Shown: positions 1-9,067 of the stretch, in pieces
Numbering within the stretch: the stretch's first letter is position 1
Layout of the letters: every line of letters begins with the position of its first letter
Assembly: GCF_019931215.1 (NCBI RefSeq)
Contig: NZ_JAIOUB010000001.1
Span: forward strand, 496,001-560,000
Direction: 5' to 3'
DNA: 64,000 nt
Origin: Alcanivorax limicola
GTDB lineage: Bacteria; Pseudomonadota; Gammaproteobacteria; Pseudomonadales; Alcanivoracaceae
The notes under the pieces: generated by a model
The model's input: the letters and a program-made list of their open reading frames with translations, nothing else
Database searches by the model: none
Told to the model about the DNA's origin: nothing
Position numbers and translations under genes: made by a program

Positions 1-487
1 GCATGGCATTGAGCTTGCGTTCCGTGTGCCGCCAGTTGACCGTGCGATAGCGCAACCAGGGATAGGCGGGCATGTTGGACTCCGGCACCAGATCGCGCGG
101 TGCGTACAGGTGATCGCGGTGCCATTCATCCGAGTAGCGTCCGCCGACACGGGCCAGATCCGGTCCGGTGCGCTTGGAGCCCCACAGGAACGGAAACTCC
201 CAGACATCCTCGCCAGCCACCGAGTAAGGGCCATAACGCTCGGTCTCGGCACGCAGTGGCCGGACCATCTGGGTGTGACACACATGGCAGCCTTCGCGGA
301 TATAAACGTCCCGGCCTTCCAGCTCCAGTGCGGTATAAGGCTTGAGTCCTTTTACCGGCTGGGTGGTATCGTCGTCCCAGAGCAGCGGTACGATTTCTGC
401 GAGGCCACCGAAGCTGACCGCAACCAGCACCAGTGCAATCAGCAGACCGACATTCTTTTCAACTTTTTCGTGTGCAGAACCGGCCAT
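1..487 (-). CDS. ccoO: cbb3-type cytochrome c oxidase subunit II (partial, C-terminus beyond window)
   Basis: CcoO is the membrane-anchored mono-heme c subunit that passes electrons to CcoN in the high-affinity cbb3 terminal oxidase. The first 162 residues are present and the gene runs off the left edge. One N-terminal membrane segment (about residues 13-33) is followed by a CHVCH heme c site at residues 67-71 and the family-typical stretch after it ([14 protein letters not shown]). The ATG at 485-487 lies two bases after the ccoN stop, so the two are translated as an operon; ccoQ and ccoP would be expected beyond the edge. Recognition is by motif and operon position and is firm; only the 3' end is unseen. 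Confidence 0.95.
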   Translation of the reverse strand, partial: MAGSAHEKVEKNVGLLIALVLVAVSFGGLAEIVPLLWDDDTTQPVKGLKPYTALELEGRDVYIREGCHVCHTQMVRPLRAETERYGPYSVAGEDVWEFPFLWGSKRTGPDLARVGGRYSDEWHRDHLYAPRDLVPESNMPAYPWLRYRTVNWRHTERKLNAM

Positions 488-489
488 GA

Positions 490-1941
490 TTACGCTCCTC
501 CCGGCAGTGCGGCTGCGTCGCTATCCAGGCGGTTGTCCGCCCCCTCATCGTTGTCCGTCTCGCGAATCGTTTTCCAGACATTCCAGGCCATCAGCACCAT
601 ACCGGCGAAGAAGATCACACCGCCGATCAGACGCACCACGTAGTAGGGGAAGCGATATTCCATTTCCTGAATGAAGGAGTAGGCGAGGGTGCCGTCTGCA
701 TTCACGGCCCGCCACATGAGGCCCTGCATCAGGCCGGAGATCCACATGGATGCGATGTACAACACCGTGCCCACGGTGGAGAGCCAGAAGTGCGTGAAGA
801 TCCAGTTGATGCTGTACATGGCGCGACGATTGAAGACCCGCGGGATCAGCACATACATAACGCCCATGGTGATCATGGCAACCCAACCCAGGGCGCCGGC
901 ATGCACGTGCGCGACGGTCCAGTCGGTGTTGTGCGACAGGGCATTGACGGTCTTGATGGACATCATCGGCCCTTCAAAGGTGGCCATGCCATAGAACGCC
1001 AGCGCGACAATCATGAAGCGGATAATCGGATCGGTGCGCAGCTTGTCCCAGGCGCCGGACAGGGTCATGACCCCGTTGATCATGCCGCCCCAGCTGGGTG
1101 CGAGCAGCACAATGGAAAACACCATGCCCAGTGACTGGGTCCAGTCCGGCAATGAGCTGTAATGCAGGTGGTGCGGGCCCGCCCACATGTAGATGGCAAT
1201 CAGCGACCAGAAATGCACGATCGACAGGCGATAGGAATAGATCGGGCGCTGCGCCTGCACCGGCACGAAGTAATACATCATCGCCAGGAAACCGGCGGTC
1301 AGGAAAAAGCCCACCGCATTGTGGCCGTACCACCACTGCACCATCGCATCCACGGTGCCTGAGAACACGGAATAGGAATTCCACATGGACACCGGAATGG
1401 CCAGGTTATTGATCACATGCAGCAGGGCGATGGTGAGAATGAAGGCCCCGTAGAACCAGTTGGCCACATAAATATGCGAGGTCTTGCGCTTCGCGATGGT
1501 GGCAAAGAACACCACGGCATAGCTGATCCAGACCACGGCAATCAGGATGTTGATCGGCCATTCCAGCTCGGCATATTCCTTGCTGGTGGTGAGGCCCAGG
1601 GGCAGGGTGATGGCAGCCAGCACGATGACCGCCGTCCAGCCCCAGAAGGTAAAGGCGGCCAGCCGCGGGAACGCCAGTGGCGTCTCGCAGGTGCGCTGCA
1701 CGACATAATAGGACGAACCGATCAGTGCCGATCCACCAAAGGCGAAGATCACGGCATTGGTATGCAAGGGCCGCAACCGGCCGAAGCTGGTCCAGGGCAA
1801 ATCGAAATTGAGGACCGGCCAGGCCATCTGTGCGGCGATCCAGACGCCGACAAACATCCCGACAAGCCCCCAGACGATGGTCATGATGGCAAATTGTCGA
1901 ACTACCCGGTAATGGTAGGGCGAGGGTGTGGCAGCGTGCAT
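490..1941 (-). CDS. ccoN: cbb3-type cytochrome c oxidase subunit I
   Basis: Catalytic heme-copper subunit of cbb3 oxidase, which reduces O2 at low oxygen tension and pumps protons; a polytopic inner-membrane protein. The 483 residues contain the expected histidines: an early RPLHTN heme b ligand, [11 protein letters not shown] and GPHHLHY for CuB, and [12 protein letters not shown] for the two hemes. The reading frame is open upstream to 2094, but the ATG at 1939-1941 begins the family-like N-terminus ([16 protein letters not shown]) and has a GGGGA ribosome site. It precedes ccoO by two bases. Anr/FNR-like boxes lie in the 168-base gap before the divergent stress protein gene, consistent with microaerobic induction. 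Confidence 0.97.
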   Translation of the reverse strand: MHAATPSPYHYRVVRQFAIMTIVWGLVGMFVGVWIAAQMAWPVLNFDLPWTSFGRLRPLHTNAVIFAFGGSALIGSSYYVVQRTCETPLAFPRLAAFTFWGWTAVIVLAAITLPLGLTTSKEYAELEWPINILIAVVWISYAVVFFATIAKRKTSHIYVANWFYGAFILTIALLHVINNLAIPVSMWNSYSVFSGTVDAMVQWWYGHNAVGFFLTAGFLAMMYYFVPVQAQRPIYSYRLSIVHFWSLIAIYMWAGPHHLHYSSLPDWTQSLGMVFSIVLLAPSWGGMINGVMTLSGAWDKLRTDPIIRFMIVALAFYGMATFEGPMMSIKTVNALSHNTDWTVAHVHAGALGWVAMITMGVMYVLIPRVFNRRAMYSINWIFTHFWLSTVGTVLYIASMWISGLMQGLMWRAVNADGTLAYSFIQEMEYRFPYYVVRLIGGVIFFAGMVLMAWNVWKTIRETDNDEGADNRLDSDAAALPGGA

Positions 1942-2008
1942 GGCAGTATCCCCAGACTGGCGTGACAGGCAAGACGCGCCCATTCTCACTGCGTTGCAGG
2001 GCGCAACC

Positions 2009-2022
2009 TTGACCTGTATCAA
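2009..2022. promoter_or_regulatory. Anr/FNR-type box, ccoN / stress-protein divergent promoter
   Basis: TTGAC-N4-ATCAA differs by one base from the FNR/Anr consensus TTGAT-N4-ATCAA. Its centre (2015.5) would place a class II start for ccoN near 1974, with an A/T-containing GAGAAT hexamer at 1982-1987 as a possible -10, and a start for the stress protein near 2057. Position and symmetry are read from the sequence; function is inferred. Confidence 0.6.
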
Positions 2023-2080
2023 GTTGCGCAGCGGGCACAGTGCTGCCATGCCGGGGTCAATGGGGATAACATCCGCTTTA

Positions 2081-2094
2081 TTGATCAGGATCAA
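2081..2094. promoter_or_regulatory. Perfect Anr/FNR-type box next to the stress-protein start
   Basis: TTGATCAGGATCAA matches the FNR/Anr consensus exactly. It lies only 15 bases before the GTG start at 2110, too close to activate that gene in the usual -41.5 position, so it may repress it or act on ccoN from a distance (a class II start near 2046 would leave a leader of about 105 bases). Confidence 0.7.
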
Positions 2095-2109
2095 GATAAG
2101 GAGTCAAAC

Positions 2110-2997
2110 GTGTATCAGCGCATCATGGCCGTGATGACCGGTGACGCCGCCGCAGATCGCCAGCTTGTGGCGCGACTGGCCTGTTGTGCCGATGCAGCCA
2201 GCAGCCTGCTGTTGCTGCGCCCGGTGCGCAGCCCGCTGTCCGGGATGGATTATCGGTTTCTGACCCCGGAACTGCGCCATCAGGTGCGCCACAGAGCCAT
2301 GACCCAGGCGCGGGGTGCCATGGATACGCTGGTGGCCGAGCTGCGCAGCAGCGGCCGCGAGGCACGCTACGAGCTGGCCTGGCTGGATGACGATGCCGCT
2401 GAACTGATCCGCGATACCGCCACGCAGCAGGATATGGACCTGGTACTGCTGCAACGCGGGCCGGCCGGCACACCGATTCCCACCGATCTGCGCCGCTTTC
2501 TGCGCTTCAACGACACGCTGTGCACCTGGCTGGTGGACCCGGAGCGGCCTTGCCCGGAGGCGGTATTTGTCGCCATCGACACCGGCGCCGGCAACGAGAA
2601 TCTGCAAGGGGCGGCGATTGCCCATCACGGCGAGGCACTGGCCGGCGCGACCGGCTGGCCCTTGTCGCTGGTGACGGTGATACCGCCACTGCAGTGGCTG
2701 AAGGAGGAGTTCGGCGACTTGCTGCCTGGTGGCGGCGATCCTGCGGCGGAGGTGACGGCAGAGCACCGGACACGACTGGAAGCCCTGTCGGCCACCCTGT
2801 CCGCAACGCCGGCATTTACAATTCTGGAGGGCGCGCCGCCCCGGGCTTTGGCGGTGCAAATGCAGGATGCCGCAAAGCCGGGCATCCTGGTGATGGGGCG
2901 AAGCATGCCGTACAGCGGCCTCTCAGGGTTGTGGCGGACCACCACCCTGGAGAAGGTGCTGCATCAGGTCAGTGGCGATATGCTGATCATTCCGTAA
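2110..2997 (+). CDS. Tandem-domain universal stress protein (UspE-like)
   Basis: Cytoplasmic universal stress protein with two Usp domains (about residues 1-140 and 150-295). The second domain ends with the typical G-rich nucleotide-loop region (ILVMGRS ... TLEKVLHQVSGDMLIIP). The start is GTG at 2110, chosen because AAGGAG lies six bases upstream and no closer ATG gives the conserved N-terminus. It is divergent from ccoN and shares the Anr/FNR-like boxes; Usp genes beside Anr-controlled respiratory genes are common in pseudomonads. Its last 11 bases overlap the 3' end of the convergent hydrolase gene. The exact subfamily (UspE or other double Usp) is uncertain. Confidence 0.85.
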   Translation: MYQRIMAVMTGDAAADRQLVARLACCADAASSLLLLRPVRSPLSGMDYRFLTPELRHQVRHRAMTQARGAMDTLVAELRSSGREARYELAWLDDDAAELIRDTATQQDMDLVLLQRGPAGTPIPTDLRRFLRFNDTLCTWLVDPERPCPEAVFVAIDTGAGNENLQGAAIAHHGEALAGATGWPLSLVTVIPPLQWLKEEFGDLLPGGGDPAAEVTAEHRTRLEALSATLSATPAFTILEGAPPRALAVQMQDAAKPGILVMGRSMPYSGLSGLWRTTTLEKVLHQVSGDMLIIP

Positions 2998-3949
2998 GCT
3001 GTTGCAGGAATTGCTGCGCAGCCTGCGCGGTGGCCTGCGGGTCCTCTTCCTGCGGAACATGTCCCAGCGCATCAAACATCACCAACTCGGCGTTCGGGAT
3101 ATCGTCAGCAAAGCGGTGGCCATTCTCAGGTGGAATCAGACGGTCCTGCCCGCCCCAGATGATCAGCGTCGGTTGCGTCAGGGTCGCCAGCCGCTCACCG
3201 GACTCATCACGCCAGGCTACATGCTTGAAGCGCGCAGACAGGGCCGCGCGGTTGCCTTCCCGCAGTGTCAGATCGTAATACCGGTCTACCAATGCCTCGT
3301 CGACCAGGCTCGGGTCGCCGTAGACATTGCGCACGCTGGATTCGATCACGCTGCGCGGCAGGACGCGATTCATGATGCCGCTGAGTGCCGGAATCTGCGC
3401 GATGCGGAAGCCCAGCGGCATGGAGGCGGATTCAATCGGATAACCGGCTGCGTCCACCAGAATCAACGCAGCAACGCGCTCCGGCACCGTCAAAGCCGTT
3501 TCCCAGGCGACTTCACCGCCAAACGAGTTGCCCGCCACCACCGCCTGCTCGATCGCCAGGGCATCCATGGCTTGCGCCATGAAAGTGGTATAGGCGTCGA
3601 TGCGGTAATCGTCATGGTTGACGAACGGCCCGGTCAGCCCGAAACCCGGCAGATCCAGAGAGACCACCCGATAGTCGTCTGCCAGCACATCGACCCAGCC
3701 TTCCCAGGTATGCAAACTGGCCGAGGTGCCGTGCAGCAACAGCAACGTCTGTGCTGCATCGCGCGGCCCCTGATCGCGGTAGTGCACGGGCATGCCATCG
3801 ATGATGATGAAAGAGGAGGGCGGTTGCGCCCAGCGTTCGGCCAGTTCCTCCGCCGACTTGTCCGGTGCCCAGTAGACGCCGAGCAGGACTGCGACTACCA
3901 GCAACAGAGCAACAACAAGCCCTGACAGATACTTGATCAGTGATGACAT
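2987..3949 (-). CDS. Membrane-anchored alpha/beta-fold hydrolase
   Basis: A 320-residue serine hydrolase of the alpha/beta superfamily. Residues 5-27 form an N-terminal membrane anchor or uncleaved signal, so the catalytic domain probably faces the periplasm. The oxyanion HG motif (LLLLHGTSAS) is near residue 73, the nucleophile Ser142 sits in GNSFGG, and Asp269 (GGQDRL) and His297 (ALGHVP) complete the triad. The cap region is that of small-molecule esterases or epoxide-hydrolase relatives; the substrate cannot be read. The ATG at 3947-3949 has only a weak ribosome site. It is convergent with the stress protein (11-base overlap) and divergent from the PhaC-like gene. Confidence 0.85.
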   Translation of the reverse strand: MSSLIKYLSGLVVALLLVVAVLLGVYWAPDKSAEELAERWAQPPSSFIIIDGMPVHYRDQGPRDAAQTLLLLHGTSASLHTWEGWVDVLADDYRVVSLDLPGFGLTGPFVNHDDYRIDAYTTFMAQAMDALAIEQAVVAGNSFGGEVAWETALTVPERVAALILVDAAGYPIESASMPLGFRIAQIPALSGIMNRVLPRSVIESSVRNVYGDPSLVDEALVDRYYDLTLREGNRAALSARFKHVAWRDESGERLATLTQPTLIIWGGQDRLIPPENGHRFADDIPNAELVMFDALGHVPQEEDPQATAQAAQQFLQQLTE

Positions 3950-4136
3950 AAACTTTACCCGTATACCTGTTTATGGTTTATCGATTGACCGACGCGTGTC
4001 GGCTGGCCGTGGATGCCATTGCGGCGGGCGCGGCGGCCAGCCAACTACTATAACGGATGATTGTAGACTGCGCCGCACACTGGCATGTCAATACAAGCCA
4101 ATACCAGGCAACACAAGTTACGACGGGAACAACGCC

Positions 4137-5381
4137 ATGAATCGCCTGTTCAAACGCGTCCTCGACCGGGGACTGTTCATCAACGAGCGCCTGCTGGCCA
4201 CCGCCGACAACGCAGTGGACTGGATGCTGATGCGCGAATCGCTGGTGAAATCCGGGATGACGCCCTACGACACCGTGTATCAGGGCGACCCCATGTCAGT
4301 GCGCTATTACCCGCCACCGTCAGACAGTTGGATCGAAATGGCAGGCGGGGAGAGGGTGCCCGTGGCACCGCAACGTTTCCCCGTCCCGCTGGTGCTGGTG
4401 CCGCCACTGGGTGTGACCACCGAGGTCTTCGACCTGATGCCGCATCGCAGCCTGGTGCGTTACATGGCCGCCCGGGGCTTCCATGTTTACCTGATCGACT
4501 GGGGCAAACCCGAACGGCGTCATGCCACGCTGAGCATGAAAGATTATGCCGTGACCATGTTTGATACAGCCCTGGAAGAAGTGCGTCGCCACGCTGATAT
4601 CGAGGATGTCTCGGTCATGGGCTGGTGCATGGGCGGCCTGCTGTCCCTGCTGCATACCGGCCTCGAGCGTGATCACCATATTCAGAACCTGATTACCGTC
4701 GCCAGCCCCATTGATCTGCGCGGCGGTGGCCTGGTGGCTCGTGCTGCCACAGCGCTGAATACGCCCGCGCGTCTGATCCGCAAATTCAGTGACTGGCGCC
4801 TGCACAGCCTGGACCCGAGCAAACTGCACGCGCCCGGCTGGCTGACCACCCTCGGGTTCAAGCTTACAGACCCCATCGGCAGCATTACGACCTACTGGGA
4901 TCTGCTGACCCGGCTCTGGGATCGGGAGTTCGTGGAGAACTACTCGACCACTGCTGACTACCTCAACAACATGCTGGAATACCCCGGCGGCGTCATTCAG
5001 GACATGGTCATCAAGTTCGCCATCGATAATCAGATGGCGGCGGGGCGGGTGGAGTTTCGTGGCACCGTGGCCGACATGAGCCTGATCGAAGCCAACTTCC
5101 TCGTTTTCGCCGGCGACACCGACATACTGGTCCCGCCGGAGATCGCCCGTCGCAGCGTCGAACTGGTCTCCAGTCAGGACCGCGAATTCCACGTTGTGCC
5201 CGGCGGACACATGGGGGTCATTCTCGGCAGCAAGGCCCTGAAGTCCGTGTGGGCGCCATCTGCCGACTGGCTTTCCACACGCTCTGACAGCAGTAACAGA
5301 CGTGGCGAAGGCCCCAGTGCCGCCGATCTGGCGGTGCAGGACGCGCGGTTCAGGCGGCAGGCGGAAGATCCAACCTGGTAG
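4137..5381 (+). CDS. PhaC-like alpha/beta hydrolase (PHA synthase family)
   Basis: A 414-residue protein of the poly(3-hydroxyalkanoate) synthase/depolymerase-like group. The nucleophile is cysteine: Cys164 in GWCMGG, the PhaC lipase-box form, with Asp329 (GDTDILVP) and His358 (PGGHMG) as the rest of the triad. The LVPPLGVTTEVFDL and LIDWGKPE stretches are also PhaC-like. Length is nearer class III PhaC (about 355-400) than class I (about 590), but no PhaE or PhaR partner is adjacent. The frame is open from 3933; ATG 4137 is preferred because the conserved N-terminus starts there, although its ribosome site (CGGGA) is weak. It could make polymer or act as an acyl-thioester hydrolase or transferase. 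Confidence 0.75.
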   Translation: MNRLFKRVLDRGLFINERLLATADNAVDWMLMRESLVKSGMTPYDTVYQGDPMSVRYYPPPSDSWIEMAGGERVPVAPQRFPVPLVLVPPLGVTTEVFDLMPHRSLVRYMAARGFHVYLIDWGKPERRHATLSMKDYAVTMFDTALEEVRRHADIEDVSVMGWCMGGLLSLLHTGLERDHHIQNLITVASPIDLRGGGLVARAATALNTPARLIRKFSDWRLHSLDPSKLHAPGWLTTLGFKLTDPIGSITTYWDLLTRLWDREFVENYSTTADYLNNMLEYPGGVIQDMVIKFAIDNQMAAGRVEFRGTVADMSLIEANFLVFAGDTDILVPPEIARRSVELVSSQDREFHVVPGGHMGVILGSKALKSVWAPSADWLSTRSDSSNRRGEGPSAADLAVQDARFRRQAEDPTW

Positions 5382-5773
5382 GTTCGTATCCGGAGGGTGG
5401 GCAGACAGGTTGCAGCTGTCTGCCGGTCTTGGACTTCGTAGTGTGAATTCATGATTTAACATAATATATATTATACGAATCAAAGGATGTCTCAAAAGAG
5501 ACCTTGAATGGGGTCTCAGCCATCCAGAGACCTCGCCGAAGATACCCCCCGCATTCAATCCGCGTCCCTAACGCGCACCCTCGAATCAAGGCGCTCTGCA
5601 CCGCGAAGTCTGTCCGGTTGCGCTATCACTACATCCAGCGCCTCCGGGTAACGTGCCGTTACGCCTGAACACCGAGCCTTACCACTGCACGCATTTCAGA
5701 TATGGAACCCGGTAGTCACAGTGGCTAAAGATTGCGGGGCGCTACAAAAAAATAATGCTGGAGAGTCAGTGAC
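5382..5773. other. Gene-free spacer with competing hairpins and AT-rich palindrome
   Basis: No convincing gene in 392 bases. A perfect AT palindrome, ATAATATATATTAT, spans 5461-5474. Downstream, GTCTC (5489-5493) can pair with GAGAC (5498-5502), while GAGACC (5498-5503) can instead pair with GGTCTC (5512-5517); a further GAGACC occurs at 5526-5531. These alternative stems could be a leader or a terminator for the PhaC-like gene, but no clear U-tract follows. The first lipoprotein gene starts at 5774 after a GGAGAG ribosome site. Confidence 0.5.
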
Positions 5774-8700
5774 ATGAGAATAAAAAGCTCACTGCAGGGC
5801 GCGGCGCTTGTCGCCAGCCTTGCTCTGTTCGCAGCCTGTGAAGACAGCAGCCGGGCGTTCCAGCCCCCTGAGATCGGTGACGGGCTGATATACACCTACC
5901 CATTGGACGGCACCGTTGATGTGCCACTGGGCACCAAGACCCTGTTCGTGTTCTCGAATCCCGTCGATGCCGACGCAGCGCTCGCGGGATGCTCAGAGGG
6001 CGCTGACAACGTGCCTGTTGGCAGCTTCTGCCTGATCGGTCCGAACGGCCCGGTAGACACGGCAGCGATGACGGAGATCGTCAATAACGGCCGCACGATC
6101 CAGTTTTCGACTGACCAGCTGGCGCAAGGGACGCGCTATGAGGTCTGGTTGAGAGAGTCCGCTGCGCCTGGGGCGGTCAATTTGCCTGAGGCGGCTCCCC
6201 TGCTCTCCTTCCGCACCCGTCAATCGGCGCCGGTGCCCGGCCAAGCGCCGAGCGTTCTGGCGATCAACCAGGACAGCCCGGATGCATTTCTGGAAGGTTC
6301 AGGGCGCGAGCCACGCTTTCCTTTCATGGATTTCGCGCCCATCAGGGTGACTTTTTCTGAACCGCTGGCGCAGAAATCCGTGCGGCTCGGAGAGACCTTC
6401 AGTTTCGTCAAGATTCTCCAGGACGAGAGCGGTGGCGTAGTCGGTGAGGAGCCGGTCGAGGTGAGCCTGCATACCGAGCGGCACTATATATCCCTGCAGC
6501 CTCTGGAAGACATGGAGCCTGGTGCGCGCTATGAGCTGCGCCTGACGGATGCCATCACCGATCTCGGCAGCGAGCCCCTGGCCCCGGTGACATATCGTTT
6601 CCTGCCGGAAAACTCGAAAGAAAACCCGGGCGACGAGAACCCGCCTATCCGCCAGGTGCTGCAAACATTTCCTACCGTCAACGACCCGGGCTTTCCCCTG
6701 CCCTCGCGGCTGAGCGATCTGACACTGAACCAGTTCAATCTGGTCAACGACGTGCTCGGTGTGAATCAGGTTGATGCCTTCCCCGATGCGCTGGAAGCAT
6801 GGCTGGTGGACCCGGTGAGATTTCCCGTGGAAACGCCGATTCTTGCCCGGGCAGGCCAGAAGCTGCGTTTGACCGGGATTAATCCCGCGAAGCTCAGTGG
6901 TGAGGTGGACCTGAACCTGAATACCGGCAATATCACCGGGGTGTTCTTCAACAATGTCACGGCTTATCTGCTGCCCAACCCTTACAGACCGTTGGGAACA
7001 AACCCGGATGATGACGTCGCGCCGTTGATTGCGATCATGAATTTCGATCTGTCCATGCAAGGTGAAGACCCGGCGGGCAACGCCACCTTCAATCAGAACC
7101 TGATGCACGTGCAGGCCCCCGGTGTCGTGACCATCACCGACGGGACCTTGAATATCGAGTTGTTCACCACGTTGCAGTTCGAGGTGCTCGGTGGCGCATC
7201 CACCATCAATGCGGACTTCGCACTTGGCGTGCGCAGTGACCTGGCGTTTGTTGTCGATCCGCAAAACCCTGAAGGCCCGATCGTGACGGGCAGTTTCCCG
7301 GAAGATGGCGATATCGGCGTCGAAACCCAGGAGAATATTCTGCTCACCGTCTCCGACACGCTGAGCCATAAAGGCCTGGATGAGGTGGTGTTGCTGAATA
7401 TGGATCAGGGCGGCACGGCAGTCCCCATCAAGGTGAATCGCGACGGCACTACGCTGGTAGTGACACCGCTGGGTGAGCTGGCTCCCGCCAGTCGGTATGA
7501 ACTGATTCTGCCACCCTCGATCACGGACGCGGACCTGCTCAATCCCCTGCCCCTGGAATTTCGTGCGGATGACGCCCTGGGTGGCGATGGTGTGCTGCGC
7601 TTCACGACGGCCGATTACAGCCGCGACAACGGCGTTCTGGTGCCGCCCATGCTGGTCAATGTCTATCCGGGTGTCGGCTGCGCACTGACCGACGTGAACA
7701 CTCAGCCCGGCAAGGCAGGACGTTGTATCAACGGCTTGCCCACGGATGTGCAGTACGAAAACTTCCTGTACGAAATCGACACCATCATGGACGTCAATTT
7801 CAGTCAGCCCATGGATACCGCCAGCATGCGCCCTGGCACCATCAACGCTGCCGGCAATGCGTGCAGCAACGGCGCTATCTGCATCGGCGAAGACGTTGAC
7901 GGTACCTGGCAGAATATTCCGCTGACGCTGCATGCGGAAAACATGGCGGCGCAGCTGTTCCCTGAAGAAGGTCGCATCATCGAGGGCGGTATGTACCGTC
8001 TTGTCGTTAACGGTAGCGGCGATACATTCCGCAACCATCCTGATTTCGGCAACCTGGCCGTCAATACCGATCCACTTGGCAGCATTAATGCGCCCGGCGG
8101 TCCGAATATCATTGCGGATTTCGAGGCGGTGCAGGCCACCAGCACCATATTTGCCACGATTCGTACCCGCCCTTTCACCGATACCAATGGCAATGGCTTC
8201 TTTGACGCCGGGGAATTCGAAGCACTGGGCAACGGCGCCACGCTAATCATCGATGATACGGGTGGTGTGATTACCGATGCGGACTTCAGCGATCCGGACA
8301 AGGACAAGATATTCATTTCCGGTGCGCTGCCGGTGGGCTTCAAGCCGATTGAACCCATGGATCTCGGTAATCCGAATCTCGGTATGATCCCTGACGGGCC
8401 GGGGCGCTGGTGTACACCACCGGAAGTCGATGCCAATGGGGACTCTGTCTGTATCGATACCGAAGGCGATTTCATGACGCCGGTGGATGTCGGGACGCAG
8501 ATCGTGCTCGGTACCAGCGTATCGCTGGACGCTACCGCATTGGTGGTGCCGATCAATGGTCTCGCCACCGGTGGTGTGATACTGCGTATCAAACCACGGG
8601 AAGAAGGTCCGGTGGTGGGCTATGTCATCAATGAAGCCGGTGAAGAAACACCACAATTCCTGCTCAAACTGGATGCCTACCTTGATGCACCCGATCTCGA

Positions 8701-9049
8701 GATTCTCGGCGGCCTGGCAGCCAGCAATCTGCGCAGTACCGAAATCGGCGCTTACATCAAAGGTCCCATCTCGTTCCTGAATGACGGCCGTATCACGCTG
8801 GATTCCACCAACATCACCGCGATCTCCCAGAGCATCGAATTGTCTCTTGCCGAACCCGGCACAGCGGGCCCGCTGGATCCGGTATGTGGATTGCCGATCC
8901 TTGGTCCGATTTTGTGCGGCATCGTCGAGCCCGTCCTGACGTTCGAGCTGGGCAATATCGATCTGCTCATCAATCCGGGTAATTTCAATATCAAGGTGGT
9001 CAACCACCCGTCCCGCGCGCTGCGTCTTGCCGCGCCGGAATCAGAATAA
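5774..9049 (+). CDS. Large Ig-like-repeat lipoprotein, copy A
   Basis: A 1091-residue predicted lipoprotein: signal peptide with lipobox LALFAAC and Cys22. Several Ig-like (SbsA/Big_5-type) modules can be seen, at about residues 35-150, 165-280, 500-615 and 625-760, each with the hallmark pattern of a proline-rich start, I/V-x-V-x-F-S-x-P and a closing G-x-x-Y-x-L-x-L. An acidic loop DTNGNGFFDAGE near residue 803 fits a canonical EF-hand calcium loop. Cysteines recur in spaced pairs. It is 18 bases upstream of an OmpW-type gene, and the two-gene unit is repeated at 10244-14433. Function unknown; I infer an outer-membrane-attached protein working with its OmpW partner. Confidence 0.8.
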   Translation: MRIKSSLQGAALVASLALFAACEDSSRAFQPPEIGDGLIYTYPLDGTVDVPLGTKTLFVFSNPVDADAALAGCSEGADNVPVGSFCLIGPNGPVDTAAMTEIVNNGRTIQFSTDQLAQGTRYEVWLRESAAPGAVNLPEAAPLLSFRTRQSAPVPGQAPSVLAINQDSPDAFLEGSGREPRFPFMDFAPIRVTFSEPLAQKSVRLGETFSFVKILQDESGGVVGEEPVEVSLHTERHYISLQPLEDMEPGARYELRLTDAITDLGSEPLAPVTYRFLPENSKENPGDENPPIRQVLQTFPTVNDPGFPLPSRLSDLTLNQFNLVNDVLGVNQVDAFPDALEAWLVDPVRFPVETPILARAGQKLRLTGINPAKLSGEVDLNLNTGNITGVFFNNVTAYLLPNPYRPLGTNPDDDVAPLIAIMNFDLSMQGEDPAGNATFNQNLMHVQAPGVVTITDGTLNIELFTTLQFEVLGGASTINADFALGVRSDLAFVVDPQNPEGPIVTGSFPEDGDIGVETQENILLTVSDTLSHKGLDEVVLLNMDQGGTAVPIKVNRDGTTLVVTPLGELAPASRYELILPPSITDADLLNPLPLEFRADDALGGDGVLRFTTADYSRDNGVLVPPMLVNVYPGVGCALTDVNTQPGKAGRCINGLPTDVQYENFLYEIDTIMDVNFSQPMDTASMRPGTINAAGNACSNGAICIGEDVDGTWQNIPLTLHAENMAAQLFPEEGRIIEGGMYRLVVNGSGDTFRNHPDFGNLAVNTDPLGSINAPGGPNIIADFEAVQATSTIFATIRTRPFTDTNGNGFFDAGEFEALGNGATLIIDDTGGVITDADFSDPDKDKIFISGALPVGFKPIEPMDLGNPNLGMIPDGPGRWCTPPEVDANGDSVCIDTEGDFMTPVDVGTQIVLGTSVSLDATALVVPINGLATGGVILRIKPREEGPVVGYVINEAGEETPQFLLKLDAYLDAPDLEILGGLAASNLRSTEIGAYIKGPISFLNDGRITLDSTNITAISQSIELSLAEPGTAGPLDPVCGLPILGPILCGIVEPVLTFELGNIDLLINPGNFNIKVVNHPSRALRLAAPESE

Positions 9050-9067
9050 TAGCGAAGGGACAATACA

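Noticed and set aside
6299-8038. 579-codon open frame antisense to lipoprotein copy A
   Set aside because: High-GC shadow frame; amino acid make-up is unnatural (many His, Gln, Arg), no ribosome site, and the sense gene is supported by domains and a paralogue.
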